Shown here piece by piece: positions 26,951 to 36,644 of a stretch of DNA of 64,000 bases. The stretch covers positions 62,001 through 126,000 of the forward strand of contig JAEUOU010000029.1 in the NCBI GenBank assembly GCA_016790575.1. Reading direction: 5' to 3'. The first letter of the stretch is position 1. Every line of letters starts with the position of its first letter. The DNA comes from Burkholderiaceae bacterium. Its GTDB lineage: Bacteria; Pseudomonadota; Gammaproteobacteria; Burkholderiales; Burkholderiaceae_C. The notes under the pieces were generated by a model. It was not told the DNA's origin. It saw nothing but the letters and a program-made list of their open reading frames with translations, and did no database searches. Position numbers and translations under genes: made by a program.

Positions 26951-29275
26951 ATGCCCACCCGGCGTGCCGTTCGCCCGGTGGTCCTGGCCATGGTGGCCAT
27001 GTTGCAGGGACTCGTCTGGGCGCAGGCGGCAGACGTCGCGGCCCCGTTGCGACTCACCGGTACACCCGCGCTCACCGAAAAACCCGGCAACGCCAGCCAG
27101 GGCCTGCCGGTGTTTCTTTTCGGCGATCGCCTGTCCGGACGCACCGATCTCGAATCGGTCATCGAAGGCGACGCCCGCCTGCGCCGCGGGGACACCGCCG
27201 TGCGGGCCGAGCGGATCGAATACTACGCGCCCGACGACCGGCTGCGCGCGCGCGGGCAGGTCCGCATCAACCGCGCCGGCGACGTGTTCGAAGGCCCGGA
27301 GCTGGAGCTGCGGGTGGAGTCATTCGAAGGAAGCTTTCGCCAGCCGCGCTACGAGTTCCTGCGCACCGGAGGCCAGGGCGAGGCCGATCGCATCGATTTT
27401 CTGGACGACAAACGGGCCGTGATCCACAACGCCAGTTACAGCACCTGCCGACGCGATGGCCGTCCCGGCTGGATGCCGGACTGGGTGCTCAACGCGTCGC
27501 GCATCGCGCTCGACAACGAGGAAGAGACCGGTCGGGCCGAGGGTGTGGTGGTGCGATTCAAGGACGTGCCGATCCTGCCGGTGCCGACACTGAGTTTTCC
27601 GTTGGGCGACCGGCGCAAGTCCGGCTGGTTGTCGCCCTCGTTCGGACTGGACAGCGTCAACGGCCTGGAGCTTTCGCTGCCGTATTACTGGAACATCGCG
27701 CCCAACCGCGATGCGACGCTGTACTCCACCCTGATGGCCCGGCGTGGTATCGATCTGGGGGCAGAGTTTCGCTACCTGGAGTCGGCGTACCGCGGCGAGG
27801 CGCGACTCAATGTCATGCCCTCCGACCGTCTGCGCGATCGCACCCGCTGGGGCCTCACGGCGCAGCACAGCGGCCAGCTGACACCGTCTGTGGGGCTCAA
27901 CCTGCGGGCGGCGCGGGTCAGCGACGACAACTACTGGCGCGATTTCACGCGCAATGGCACCTCGCTGACCGAACGGCTGCTGCCCACCGAGCTGACCCTC
28001 ATCGGCGCCGTCGGGCCGTTCAGCACCGTGGGTCGCTGGCTGCAATGGCAGACTTTGCAGGATGTGAGCGCCCCCATCGTGCCGCCGTATGACCGCGCGC
28101 CGCAGCTCAACGCCAGCTATGTCCGTACCAATCTGGCCGGGTTCGACGCATCGGTCGAAATGGACTACACCCGTTTCGTCGGAGACGCTTCCCGCACCGG
28201 GCAGGCGAATGCGCAACGTGGCCTGGTGATCGCCCGCCTGAGCCGGCCCTGGGTGTGGCCGGCGGGCTTTGTGACACCCCGAATCCAGCTGCATGCGACC
28301 CGTTACGCCTTTGACCGCGCCTTGACCAATGGCCACCGGGACGCCAGCCGCATCGTCCCCAGTGTCAGCCTCGACAGTGGCCTGGTATTCGAGCGAAACA
28401 CGGAATATGGCGGCCGCAAGCTGACACAGACGCTGGAGCCGCGGGCGTTCTACGTCCATACGCCGTACCGCGACCAGAGCTTTCTGCCCAACTACGACTC
28501 CGGCGCGCTGGACTTCAATCTGGCGACCATCTATTCGGACAACAGCTACGTCGGCAACGACCGGATTGCCGACAACCATCTGCTGACCCTGGGGGTGACC
28601 TCGCGTTTTCTGGAGCCTGCGACAGGTGCCGAGCTGGCCCGTTTCGGCCTCGCGCAGCGAATTCGGCTGCGCGACCAGCGGGTGACTCTGCCCGGCGAAG
28701 CAGTCGTCAGCGAACGGCTGAGCGACATGCTGCTGGGCGGCAGCCTGAACTGGAACCCGCAGTGGCTGGCCGACGCCACCGTGCAGTTCAACCCCAAGAC
28801 CCGACGATCGATCCGAACCACACTGGGCGGGCGCTTCAACCCCGGTCCCTATCGCACGGTCAGCGCCGCCTACCGCCTGCAGCGCGGACAAAGCGAGCAG
28901 CTGGACCTGGGCTGGCAGTGGCCACTGAACGACTTGTGGGGTGACCGCGGCCTGGCGCTGGGGGCCGGCCAGGGCCAGGGGCCGGGTCGCTGGTACAGCG
29001 TGGGCCGCCTCAACTACAGTCTGCGCGACAGCAAACTGGTCGACGCCATCCTCGGCTTCGAATACGACGCCGGCTGCTGGCTGGGCCGCGTGGTGTTCGA
29101 GCGCCTGCAAAGTGGGGTCACCACCTCGTCCACGCGGGTCCTGCTGCAGCTGGAGCTGGTGGGCCTGTCTCGCATTGGCTCCAACCCGCTCAGGACTCTG
29201 CGGGAGAATATCCCCCGATACCAGTACCTGCGCGAGCAAACCCGTCCGCCCAACCGGTTCAGCAACTATGACTAG
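26951..29275 (+). CDS. lptD: LPS-assembly outer-membrane protein LptD
   Basis: Beta-barrel that inserts lipopolysaccharide into the outer leaflet, with LptE. From the ATG at 26951 (MPTRRAV) it has 774 residues: signal peptide to about residue 30 (VVLAMVAMLQGLVWAQA), an LptA-like periplasmic domain (about 55-170: VIEGDARLRRGDTAVRAERI, DDRLRARGQVRI), then the barrel. Only one N-terminal Cys (YSTCRRDG) and one C-terminal Cys (DAGCWLG) are seen where E. coli has two pairs; one long-range disulfide would suffice. The stop overlaps the surA start by 8 bp. Confidence 0.95.
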   Translation: MPTRRAVRPVVLAMVAMLQGLVWAQAADVAAPLRLTGTPALTEKPGNASQGLPVFLFGDRLSGRTDLESVIEGDARLRRGDTAVRAERIEYYAPDDRLRARGQVRINRAGDVFEGPELELRVESFEGSFRQPRYEFLRTGGQGEADRIDFLDDKRAVIHNASYSTCRRDGRPGWMPDWVLNASRIALDNEEETGRAEGVVVRFKDVPILPVPTLSFPLGDRRKSGWLSPSFGLDSVNGLELSLPYYWNIAPNRDATLYSTLMARRGIDLGAEFRYLESAYRGEARLNVMPSDRLRDRTRWGLTAQHSGQLTPSVGLNLRAARVSDDNYWRDFTRNGTSLTERLLPTELTLIGAVGPFSTVGRWLQWQTLQDVSAPIVPPYDRAPQLNASYVRTNLAGFDASVEMDYTRFVGDASRTGQANAQRGLVIARLSRPWVWPAGFVTPRIQLHATRYAFDRALTNGHRDASRIVPSVSLDSGLVFERNTEYGGRKLTQTLEPRAFYVHTPYRDQSFLPNYDSGALDFNLATIYSDNSYVGNDRIADNHLLTLGVTSRFLEPATGAELARFGLAQRIRLRDQRVTLPGEAVVSERLSDMLLGGSLNWNPQWLADATVQFNPKTRRSIRTTLGGRFNPGPYRTVSAAYRLQRGQSEQLDLGWQWPLNDLWGDRGLALGAGQGQGPGRWYSVGRLNYSLRDSKLVDAILGFEYDAGCWLGRVVFERLQSGVTTSSTRVLLQLELVGLSRIGSNPLRTLRENIPRYQYLREQTRPPNRFSNYD

Positions 29276-30662
29276 ATACCTCGCACCCCTGCACAGCGGC
29301 CTGCGCCCTGTTTCCCTGGCTGTGGCCCTGCTGATGGGCCTGCCCGCCCTGGTGCAGGCCCAGGGCCTTCGCCCGTCGATCCGCCTGGGCGAGAGCGTGG
29401 TCCGCCCGGCGACGGCGGTGCCGGCGCAGCGCGCGGCGGATTTCATTGTTGCGGTGGTCAACAGTGAACCGATCACCAACAACGAGGTCAAATCCCGGCT
29501 GGTGCGGCTGGAGCAACAGCTGGTACGCGAAGGCGCAGCTTTGCCCAGTCGCGAGGTGCTGGCCGGGCAGGTCCTCGAGCGCCTGATCAACGAGCGGGCG
29601 CAGATCCAGCACGCCCGCGAGACCGGTATCAAGGTGGACGACGCGGCGGTTGACCAGGCGGAGATCAATGTTGCCCGCCAGAATCAGCTGGACGTCGCCC
29701 AGTTGCGCCAGCGGCTGATCCAGGAGGAAATTTCGGTCGCGCAGTTCCGTGAGGATCTTCGTACCCAGTTGACCATGACGCGTCTGCGTGAACGCGACGT
29801 CGAGCCACGGGTGCGCGTGAGTGAGGCGGATATTGACCAGTTCATCCGCAAACAACTCGAAGAGGTCGATCCGGCCGCCGTCGAAGTCAACCTCGCCCAG
29901 ATTCTGGTCGCCGTGCCTGAAGATGCGGCGGCGGCACAGGTGAGTGTGCTGCAGGCCCGCGCCGAGCGCCTTGCGGGCCGGGCGCGGGCGGGAGAAGATT
30001 TTGCCAAGCTCGCTGCCGAGGCGTCCGACGCGCCCAACGCCGCGCAGACCCGCGGGGAGTTTGGCCTGCGCAGTCTCAACCGCTACCCTGAGCTGTTTGT
30101 GCAGGCGATCGACGGGCTGGCGGCAGGCGCCGTGACCGGTCCGTTGCGTTCGGGGGCGGGATTTCACATCCTCAAGGTCGTGGAAAAGCGGCAGGGCGCG
30201 CTGCCGGCAATGCAGGTCACCCAGCATCGGGCGCGGCATATCCTGCTGCGCCCCGGCGCCTCCCTCAGCGAGTCGCAGGCGCGGGACCAGTTGGCCGCGC
30301 TGCGCCGCCAGATCACGTCCGGCCAGGCGGAATTTGCGGCACTGGCCCGCGCCCAGTCACAGGACGGCAGTGCGCGAGAAGGCGGTGACCTGGGCTGGGC
30401 CAGCCCCGGCCAATTCGTGCCGGAGTTCGAGGAAGTGCTTAACCAGCTTGCGCCCGGCCAGATCAGCGAACCGGTGGTTTCGCGTTTCGGAGTCCACCTG
30501 ATTCAATTGCTGGAGCGCCGGCAGGCCACCCTCACCGACCGTGAACAGCGCGAAATGGCCCGTGGTGTCGTCCGTGAACAGAAGCTGGAAGAAGCCTACG
30601 CCGATTGGGCGCGCGACATCCGCGGCCGTGCCTGGGTCGAGCTGCGCGAAGCGCCCCAGTGA
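29268..30662 (+). CDS. surA: Periplasmic chaperone / peptidyl-prolyl isomerase SurA
   Basis: Chaperone for outer-membrane proteins, LptD being a known client. Product of 464 residues from the ATG at 29268, which overlaps lptD by 8 bp. It has a signal peptide ([16 protein letters not shown]), an N-terminal SurA core ([15 protein letters not shown]...[16 protein letters not shown]) and two parvulin domains: the first starts near [13 protein letters not shown], the second at [11 protein letters not shown] with [18 protein letters not shown] and [15 protein letters not shown]. Co-translation with lptD fits its role. rsmA follows. Confidence 0.96.
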   Translation: MTRYLAPLHSGLRPVSLAVALLMGLPALVQAQGLRPSIRLGESVVRPATAVPAQRAADFIVAVVNSEPITNNEVKSRLVRLEQQLVREGAALPSREVLAGQVLERLINERAQIQHARETGIKVDDAAVDQAEINVARQNQLDVAQLRQRLIQEEISVAQFREDLRTQLTMTRLRERDVEPRVRVSEADIDQFIRKQLEEVDPAAVEVNLAQILVAVPEDAAAAQVSVLQARAERLAGRARAGEDFAKLAAEASDAPNAAQTRGEFGLRSLNRYPELFVQAIDGLAAGAVTGPLRSGAGFHILKVVEKRQGALPAMQVTQHRARHILLRPGASLSESQARDQLAALRRQITSGQAEFAALARAQSQDGSAREGGDLGWASPGQFVPEFEEVLNQLAPGQISEPVVSRFGVHLIQLLERRQATLTDREQREMARGVVREQKLEEAYADWARDIRGRAWVELREAPQ

Positions 30663-30693
30663 TCCTGCCTCGATCACCGGCCAGGGCCATGCA

Positions 30694-31464
30694 TTGATAA
30701 ACCCCCACATCCCCCGCAAGCGCTTCGGCCAGCATTTCCTGGCCGACCAGGCGGTCATTGACGCCATTGTCCGGGCCATCGACCCCCGTCCGGGGCAGGC
30801 CATGGTGGAGATCGGCCCGGGTCTGGCCGCCTTGACCCAACCGCTGGTCGAGCGCCTGGGGCGGCTGTCGGTAATCGAGCTGGACCGGGATCTGGCCAAA
30901 CGGTTGCGCAGCCACCCGCAGCTTGACGTGATTGAAGCCGATGTCCTGACGGTGGACTTCGCGCAGGTGGCCGACACCCTGGCGCCTGCGGGCATCCGTG
31001 TCGTCGGCAACCTGCCCTACAACATCTCGACACCCATCCTGTTTCATTTGCTCGGGTACGTCGAGCGGGTAGTCGACCAGCATTTCATGCTGCAAAAAGA
31101 AGTCATTGACCGGATGGTGGCCGAACCTGCCACCGCCGACTACGGCCGCCTGTCCGTGATGCTGCAGTGGCGCTACGCGATGGAGAACGTGCTGTTTGTG
31201 CCACCCGAGAGTTTCGATCCACCGCCGCGGGTGGACAGTGCCGTGGTCCGGATGATTCCCCGCAGCGATGCGGCGTCGGTCGACGCGGCGCACCTGTCGC
31301 TGCTGGTGCAGGTTGCCTTCAGCCAGCGGCGCAAGCTGTTGCGCCACAGTCTGGGGCGCTGGCTTGACGAGCGCGCCTTTGCCGGGACCTTTGACCTGCA
31401 GCGGCGCGCCGAGGAGGTTCCCGTGGACCAATATCTCGCGCTGGCCCAGGCCACAGCCACCTGA
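30694..31464 (+). CDS. rsmA: 16S rRNA (adenine-1518/1519-N6) dimethyltransferase
   Basis: RsmA/KsgA dimethylates two adjacent adenines in the 3' helix of 16S rRNA late in 30S assembly. The product has 256 residues if it starts at the TTG at 30694 ([15 protein letters not shown]), which matches the usual N-terminus; no in-frame ATG is available close by, and the ribosome site is weak. Motifs: [15 protein letters not shown] (SAM), [25 protein letters not shown] (the NLPY target-base motif) and [14 protein letters not shown]. It follows surA by about 30 bp, as in many proteobacteria. Confidence 0.94.
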   Translation: MINPHIPRKRFGQHFLADQAVIDAIVRAIDPRPGQAMVEIGPGLAALTQPLVERLGRLSVIELDRDLAKRLRSHPQLDVIEADVLTVDFAQVADTLAPAGIRVVGNLPYNISTPILFHLLGYVERVVDQHFMLQKEVIDRMVAEPATADYGRLSVMLQWRYAMENVLFVPPESFDPPPRVDSAVVRMIPRSDAASVDAAHLSLLVQVAFSQRRKLLRHSLGRWLDERAFAGTFDLQRRAEEVPVDQYLALAQATAT

Positions 31465-31522
31465 CATCGAGCCCGCGCGGCTCCGCCGGGTCAGTCCGTC
31501 GCCGGCTGGCCGTATGTGAACG

Positions 31523-31546
31523 AAAAAAGCCCATCGGACGATGGGC
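31523..31546 (-). terminator. Intrinsic terminator for minus-strand transcripts
   Basis: Stem GCCCATCG / CGATGGGC (31529-31546), GC-rich, followed on the minus strand by six T. It ends transcription arriving from the barnase/barstar side; for rsmA on the plus strand the hairpin has no T run. Confidence 0.8.
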
Positions 31547-31579
31547 CTTGTGCCGTGGCAGCAGCTGTCGGAGGACGCT

Positions 31580-31795
31580 TCAGGCCGCTGCCAGCCAATA
31601 CCCCGCATTGAAGGGGCTGCTCATGCGCAGCGCCAGTGGCGACACATCCACCAGTTTGTCGGTGGGCATCTTCTCGCCGCTTTCGGCCGTCGACTCCACC
31701 CCGGTAGGGGGGACGGCGCCGGTGCTGTTAGCCTCGTTCGCCCGTTCTGCCTGGCTGGTTTGTGCAGAACGGGCTACAGAAAAGAATAGAAACAC
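31580..31795 (-). CDS. Possible 71-residue protein downstream of barstar
   Basis: Open frame from a GTG at 31795 that overlaps the barstar 3' end and stops at 31580, just before the minus-strand terminator. The first part is hydrophobic (FLFFSVARSAQ), the middle is Ser/Thr/Gly-rich, and the end reads LVDVSPLALRMSSPFNAGYW then LAAA. No family was recognised and the first 22 bp are shared with barstar. It could be a real small gene, since the terminator lies beyond it, or untranslated trailer. Confidence 0.25.
   Translation of the reverse strand: MFLFFSVARSAQTSQAERANEANSTGAVPPTGVESTAESGEKMPTDKLVDVSPLALRMSSPFNAGYWLAAA
31740..31774 (-). terminator. Strong hairpin at the barstar stop codon
   Basis: Perfect 11-bp inverted repeat GCCCGTTCTGC (31740-31750) / GCAGAACGGGC (31764-31774) with a 13-base loop; the barstar TAG stop (31776-31774) touches the stem. 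There is no T tract, so it may protect the mRNA end or attenuate downstream transcription rather than terminate. Confidence 0.55.
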
Positions 31796-32205
31796 CGGAA
31801 CGGAATTTTCCGGTCTCCCCAGTAGTCGGACGCGTCGCGGAAGATGTCGAGCAGCTGCTCGCGTGCTTCCTTGTCGAACTTGGCGTTGGCCGGAATCTGC
31901 TCCAGCACGACAATGAAGCCCGGCTGCGGGCCGGACTTGTGCAGCGGGTCGGTCATGCAGTCGTACAACGCGTCGAAGTTCTTGCCGAAATGCGACGGAA
32001 AGGTGAACTGCTGCGCGATCAGGTCCAGCACGTCCTGTTTGCTCTGAGCCGAGGCCAGGTTGGCATACAGGAAGTGATGGCCCAGACGCTGGGCGGCCTG
32101 CTGCAGGTCGTTGACGCGGAATGCGCGAATCGACTGCACGATGTTGTTTCTGACCCCTTTCAGGGGGGCCTCCTGATCCTGACGAAGTGGCGTATCCATC
32201 TCCAC
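31774..32205 (-). CDS. Barstar-type ribonuclease inhibitor
   Basis: Product of 143 residues with the barstar fold signature FPSHFGKNFDALYDCMTD, and a C-terminal part IPFRCFYSF typical of this inhibitor group. No signal peptide, so cytoplasmic. It should bind and block the RNase encoded 81 bp upstream on the same strand, protecting the producer. Start: the GTG at 32205 has an AGGAAAG site at good spacing; an ATG two codons later (32199) is an alternative. About 45 residues precede the core, longer than the B. amyloliquefaciens protein. Confidence 0.88.
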   Translation of the reverse strand: MEMDTPLRQDQEAPLKGVRNNIVQSIRAFRVNDLQQAAQRLGHHFLYANLASAQSKQDVLDLIAQQFTFPSHFGKNFDALYDCMTDPLHKSGPQPGFIVVLEQIPANAKFDKEAREQLLDIFRDASDYWGDRKIPFRCFYSFL

Positions 32206-32286
32206 TGCTCTTTCCTAAAGTCCCAAAAATCGATCGCCTGGCCCGGCTTGACCGCGCTGCCCCCTTGGCAACCCGGCAATCCCGGC

Positions 32287-32691
32287 TCACTGAACTATCT
32301 GACGAAAACTCGCGTAATGGTCAGCGGTGTAGTAACAGGCCTGCGGCGCCGCCGGTTGACGCCCGCCACAGACAATCCGCCGGGCCCCCCGGTCGCGGCT
32401 GCCCGGCGTCTTTACCGTGTATTCCCGGTAAAAGCCCCGTGGCTGCTGCGGCAAAAGCCGTTCACGGTTGCCAAAAACCGTGCCGTCCTTGTCGTAGGGG
32501 AACGGACCCCCCTCATGGATCAGCCGATAGGTTTCCTGGCCTTGCCGGGGGAGTTCACCCAGCCGGATCGTGGCCTGAATTTCCGTTGCCTGGGGGCTGC
32601 GCGCCATCACCGATGACACACCAGCCCACGCCACCAAGGCCACCAGACAAGCCGACAACACCTGCTTTGATGGCACGATGACCCTTCGCAT
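32287..32691 (-). CDS. Secreted barnase/RNase N1-family ribonuclease
   Basis: Guanyl-specific RNase of the microbial N1/T1-Sa-barnase superfamily. Product of 134 residues with a signal peptide (MRRVIVPSKQVLSACLVALV, cleavage near VMA-RS) and the compact domain: GGPFPYDKDGTVFGNRE, then FYREYTV with the catalytic Glu, RGARRIV with the Arg, two cysteines, and YTADHYASFRQI with the catalytic His. The start could also be a TTG at 32709 that has a better ribosome site. Paired with barstar downstream, it is an export-plus-immunity set, useful for nutrient scavenging or competition. Confidence 0.9.
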   Translation of the reverse strand: MRRVIVPSKQVLSACLVALVAWAGVSSVMARSPQATEIQATIRLGELPRQGQETYRLIHEGGPFPYDKDGTVFGNRERLLPQQPRGFYREYTVKTPGSRDRGARRIVCGGRQPAAPQACYYTADHYASFRQIVQ

Positions 32692-32850
32692 GATGAAATT
32701 TCGCCTCAAATCGTCTCCGGGTTAACCCGGAAATCGCGGGGCCGTAGTGTGCCCTAACGTGACCGAAAACGCAAGCGCCCCCCAGCGTAAAGGTCCGCGC
32801 CGCCCGGGTACTTGCGAGGAAAAAGTTAGCGCTTGCTTATTCTCTAATTC

Positions 32851-35154
32851 TTACCGATGCGCGTTGGCGTCGGCGACGGTCAACGCCGTCATGTTCACAA
32901 TCCGGCGGACCGTGGTGCTGGCTGTCAGGATATGGACGGGTTTTGCCGCGCCGAGCAGCACCGGGCCGATGGCAATGTTGCCGCCGGCCGCGGTCTTGAG
33001 CAGGTTGTACGAAATATTGGCGGCGTCGATATTGGGCAGCACCAGCAGGTTGGCATCGCCAGCCAGGGTGCTGTTGGGCATGAGCGCATGGCGGGCCGCG
33101 CCATCGAGCGCCACATCGCCGTGCATTTCGCCGTCGACTTCCAGCCAGGGCGCACGCTGCTGCAGCAAGGCCAGTACCTCGCGCATCTTGATGGCGCTCG
33201 GGCTGTCGGACGAGCCGAAGTTCGAGTGCGACAACAGTGCGGCTTTGGGCTTGAAGCCGAAGCGCATCATTTCCTCGGCCGCGAGCATGGTGATCTCGGC
33301 CAGTTGCTCGGCCGTCGGGTCGTAATTGATGTGGGTGTCGACCAGGAACACCTGGCGACCCGGCAACATCAGCCCGTTCATCGCGGCATAGGTTTTCACC
33401 CCGGCGCGCTTGCCCAGCACCTGATCCATGTACTGCAGATGGTGGGTCGTGCTGCCCCAGGTGCCGCAGATCAGGCCGTCCACATCGCCTTTGTGCAACA
33501 GCATCGCGCCGATCAGCGACAGACGGCGGCGCATTTCGATCTTGGCCATCTGCTCGGTGACGCCTTTGCGCTCGGTCATGCGGTGGTAGGTCTGCCAGAA
33601 GTCGCGGTAACGGTCGTCTTTCTCGACATTGACCACGTCGTAATCCACGCCCTCGCGGAGCCGCAGGCCGAATTTCTCGATCCGCTTGGCAATCACCGCG
33701 GGCCGGCCAATCAGGGTCGGGCGGGCGATGCGTTCGTCCACCACAATCTGCGCCGCCCGCAGCACCCGTTCTTCTTCCCCTTCCGAGTAACCCACCCGGC
33801 GCTTGAGCGCCCTTTTGGCGGCAGCAAAGATCGGCTTCATGGTGGTGCCGGAGGCATAAACGAAGGTCTGCAGCTTCTCGCGGTAGGCCTGGATATCCCC
33901 GATGGGGCGGGTCGCCACGCCACTGGAGATGGCGGCTTCGGCCACGGCCGGAGCGATCTTCATCATCAGGCGCGGATCGAAGGGTTTGGGAATCAGGTAC
34001 TCCGGACCAAACGCCAGCTGTTCGCCAACATAGGCTGCCGCCACCACCTCGCTTTGTTCGGCGTGGGCCAGGTCGGCAATCGCATGGACCGCCGCCACCT
34101 TCATTTCATCGGTGATGGTGGTCGCCCCGCTGTCGAGCGCGCCACGGAAGATGTACGGGAAACACAGGACATTGTTGACCTGGTTGGGGTAGTCGGTGCG
34201 GCCGGTGGCCATGACGGCGTCGTCCCGAACCGCTTTGACCTCCTCAGGCAGGATCTCGGGGGTGGGGTTGGCCAGCGCGAAGATCAGCGGACGCGCCGCC
34301 ATCTTCGCCACCATGTCGGGCTTGAGCACGCCCCCGGCCGACAGGCCCAGGAAAACATCCGCGCCGTCAATGACTTCGGCCAGGCGGCGCTGATCGGTCG
34401 GCTGGGCAAACTGGACCTTGTCCTCATCCATCAGCTCGGTGCGACCCTGATACACCACCCCGGCCAGATCGGTCACCCAGATGTTTTCGCGCCGAATGCC
34501 CAGTTTGACCAGCAAGCCCAGGCAGGCCAGCGCGGCAGCACCCGCGCCGGAGGTCACCAGCTTGACGTCGGCCGGGTTCTTGCCCACCACCTTCAATCCG
34601 TTGAGGATGGCGGCACCCACGACAATGGCGGTGCCGTGCTGGTCGTCGTGAAAGACCGGGATTTTCATGCGCTCGCTGAGCTTGCGTTCGACGTAGAAGC
34701 AGTCCGGAGCCTTGATGTCTTCGAGGTTGATGCCGCCGAAGGTCGGTTCGAGTGCGGCAATGATTTCGACCAGCTTGTCGGGGTCTTTCTCGTTGATCTC
34801 GATATCGAACACGTCGATGCCGGCAAACTTCTTGAACAGGACCCCCTTGCCTTCCATGACCGGCTTGCCGGCGAGCGGACCGATGTCGCCCAGACCAAGC
34901 ACCGCCGTGCCATTGGTCACCACCCCGACCAGATTGCCCCGGCTGGTGTAGCGGAAGGCTGCATTGGGGTCTTTGACGATCTCTTCACAGGGCGCGGCCA
35001 CACCGGGCGAATAGGCCAGGGCCAGATCGTGCTGGTTGACCAGCTGTTTGGTCGCGGCGATGGCGATTTTGCCCGGCGTCGGTTTCTCGTGGTAGTCAAG
35101 CGCCGCCTGGCGAAGCATGGCGCGCTTTTCCTCAGCCTGGGTGCTGTGGGGCAT
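32851..35154 (-). CDS. maeB: NADP-dependent malic enzyme with C-terminal phosphotransacetylase domain
   Basis: Decarboxylates malate to pyruvate with NADPH formation. Product of 767 residues from the ATG at 35154, which follows an AGGAG site. The malic-enzyme half (to about residue 430) has [40 protein letters not shown], the cofactor loop [13 protein letters not shown] and [12 protein letters not shown]. The second half is phosphate acetyltransferase-like ([34 protein letters not shown]) and in MaeB proteins acts in acetyl-CoA regulation rather than catalysis. It is monocistronic, with an inverted repeat about 100 bp upstream. Confidence 0.96.
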   Translation of the reverse strand: MPHSTQAEEKRAMLRQAALDYHEKPTPGKIAIAATKQLVNQHDLALAYSPGVAAPCEEIVKDPNAAFRYTSRGNLVGVVTNGTAVLGLGDIGPLAGKPVMEGKGVLFKKFAGIDVFDIEINEKDPDKLVEIIAALEPTFGGINLEDIKAPDCFYVERKLSERMKIPVFHDDQHGTAIVVGAAILNGLKVVGKNPADVKLVTSGAGAAALACLGLLVKLGIRRENIWVTDLAGVVYQGRTELMDEDKVQFAQPTDQRRLAEVIDGADVFLGLSAGGVLKPDMVAKMAARPLIFALANPTPEILPEEVKAVRDDAVMATGRTDYPNQVNNVLCFPYIFRGALDSGATTITDEMKVAAVHAIADLAHAEQSEVVAAAYVGEQLAFGPEYLIPKPFDPRLMMKIAPAVAEAAISSGVATRPIGDIQAYREKLQTFVYASGTTMKPIFAAAKRALKRRVGYSEGEEERVLRAAQIVVDERIARPTLIGRPAVIAKRIEKFGLRLREGVDYDVVNVEKDDRYRDFWQTYHRMTERKGVTEQMAKIEMRRRLSLIGAMLLHKGDVDGLICGTWGSTTHHLQYMDQVLGKRAGVKTYAAMNGLMLPGRQVFLVDTHINYDPTAEQLAEITMLAAEEMMRFGFKPKAALLSHSNFGSSDSPSAIKMREVLALLQQRAPWLEVDGEMHGDVALDGAARHALMPNSTLAGDANLLVLPNIDAANISYNLLKTAAGGNIAIGPVLLGAAKPVHILTASTTVRRIVNMTALTVADANAHR

Positions 35155-35243
35155 GGTCGTCTCCTCGGCCACCTGCGTTCCCCGCGTGTTCCGCGGCAGC
35201 GGCCTGTTGTTGTGAAGGGGGAGCGGATTGTAAACCCCGGGCC

Positions 35244-35276
35244 GGGTTAACCCTAGTACGCATTTATGCGTAAGGG
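35244..35276. promoter_or_regulatory. Nested palindromes upstream of maeB
   Basis: A 10-bp palindrome GGGTTAACCC (35244-35253) runs into a longer inverted repeat in which TACGCAT (35257-35263) faces ATGCGTA (35266-35272), flanked by ACCCT and AGGGT. It lies about 90-120 bp upstream of maeB and 105 bp before the efflux adaptor gene, so it could be an operator for either. The regulator is unknown. Confidence 0.4.
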
Positions 35277-35380
35277 TCGCAACCGTTTTGACCGGAGACC
35301 CTGCAATCCCGGGCAGGTCCGCCCCGCGAGCCCATAACCCGTGCACCGTGCCGATCCGCTGCGCCTGCTACCCTTGCGCC

Positions 35381-36625
35381 ATGAAACCTCTTGTCCTATG
35401 GGGCACCTTCGGGGTGGCGGCGCTGTCCGTCGCCGCTGCCGTGGCGCTGACCAGCCAGCGCGGCACAAAAGTCCAGGTGGCCCCGGTGGTTCGCACCGGC
35501 ATCGTGCAATCGGTGGTGGCCACCGGGCGCCTGAACGCGCCGGCTCGGCTGGATATCGGCAGCGAAGTCACCGCCACCGTGCTGGAGGTGAAAGTGCGCG
35601 AGGGCGACCGGGTGAAGGCGGGCGAGCTGCTGCTGCGCCTGTCCGACGCCGAAGCGCGCGCCGCCCTGCAGCAGGCCCGCGCCGCGCTGGTGGAGGCCCG
35701 CGGCCGCGCCACCCAGCAGGCCACGGTGTCGGCGCCGGTGGCCAGCCAGGCCGTGGTGCAGGCCGAAGCCACCTTCAAGGCCGCCGAACGCGACTACGAG
35801 CGCACCCGTGACCTCGTCGCGAAAGGCTTTTTCTCGCAGCAAAAGCTCGACGACGCCCAGCGCCTGCTCGACACCGCGCGCAGCGCGCGCGAATCCGCCC
35901 GTGTGCAGTCGGTCGCCAACCAGGCCCGCGGCATCGAGCCCGCCATGGCCGCCTCGCGCGTGGCGCAGGCCGCGGCCGCGGTGGAGGTGGCCACCGCCCG
36001 GCTGGCGCGACTGCAGATCACCAGCCCGGTCGATGCGGTGGTGCTGGCCCGCCATGTGGAGCCCGGCACGATGGCGCAGCCCGGCCGCACGTTGCTCGCA
36101 CTGGCCGCGCAGGGCAACACCCGCATCGACGCCGCCGTGGACGAAAAACACCTGCGCCTGCTCACCCCCGGCATGGCGGCGCAGGCGGTGGCTGACGCCT
36201 TTCCCGGCCAGCGCTTTGACGCCAGGCTCTTTTTCGTCGCCCCGGCGGTGGACCCGCAACGTGGCACGGTGGACGTGCGCCTGGAGGTGCTCCAGCCCCC
36301 CGCCTTCCTGAAGCCGGACATGACCGTGTCGGTCGAACTGCTGGCCGGGTCGAAGAAAGACGCGCTGGTGTTGCCCTCCAGCGCGGTGCGCGACGCCGAC
36401 CGCGAGAAACCCTGGGTGCTGGCGCTGCAGGACGGCCGCGCGGTGCGGGTGCCGGTGCGCCTGGGCCTGCGTGGCATCGGTTCGGTGGAAATCCTGGACG
36501 GCCTGAAAGAAGGCGACGAGGCCATTCCCCAGACCGAAAAAGCCCTGCCAGGCGAGCGCGTGCGCCGCGGCGCCACCCTGGCGCCGGAAAAGGGCATGGA
36601 AGTTCCTTCATTCATTGCACGCTGA
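35381..36625 (+). CDS. Periplasmic adaptor subunit of a MacA/HlyD-type efflux system
   Basis: Membrane-fusion protein linking an inner-membrane ABC transporter to an outer-membrane channel. Product of 414 residues from the ATG at 35381, anchored by an N-terminal helix (LVLWGTFGVAALSVAAAVAL). It has a split lipoyl domain (VLEVKVREGDRVKAGELLLR...ITSPVDAVVLARHVEPG), a long alpha-helical hairpin rich in Ala/Arg/Gln (about residues 95-210), and beta-barrel and membrane-proximal segments. The permease gene begins 19 bp after its stop. No outer-membrane component is encoded nearby. Confidence 0.9.
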   Translation: MKPLVLWGTFGVAALSVAAAVALTSQRGTKVQVAPVVRTGIVQSVVATGRLNAPARLDIGSEVTATVLEVKVREGDRVKAGELLLRLSDAEARAALQQARAALVEARGRATQQATVSAPVASQAVVQAEATFKAAERDYERTRDLVAKGFFSQQKLDDAQRLLDTARSARESARVQSVANQARGIEPAMAASRVAQAAAAVEVATARLARLQITSPVDAVVLARHVEPGTMAQPGRTLLALAAQGNTRIDAAVDEKHLRLLTPGMAAQAVADAFPGQRFDARLFFVAPAVDPQRGTVDVRLEVLQPPAFLKPDMTVSVELLAGSKKDALVLPSSAVRDADREKPWVLALQDGRAVRVPVRLGLRGIGSVEILDGLKEGDEAIPQTEKALPGERVRRGATLAPEKGMEVPSFIAR

Positions 36626-36644
36626 CCCGTCCCGGCACATCCGC

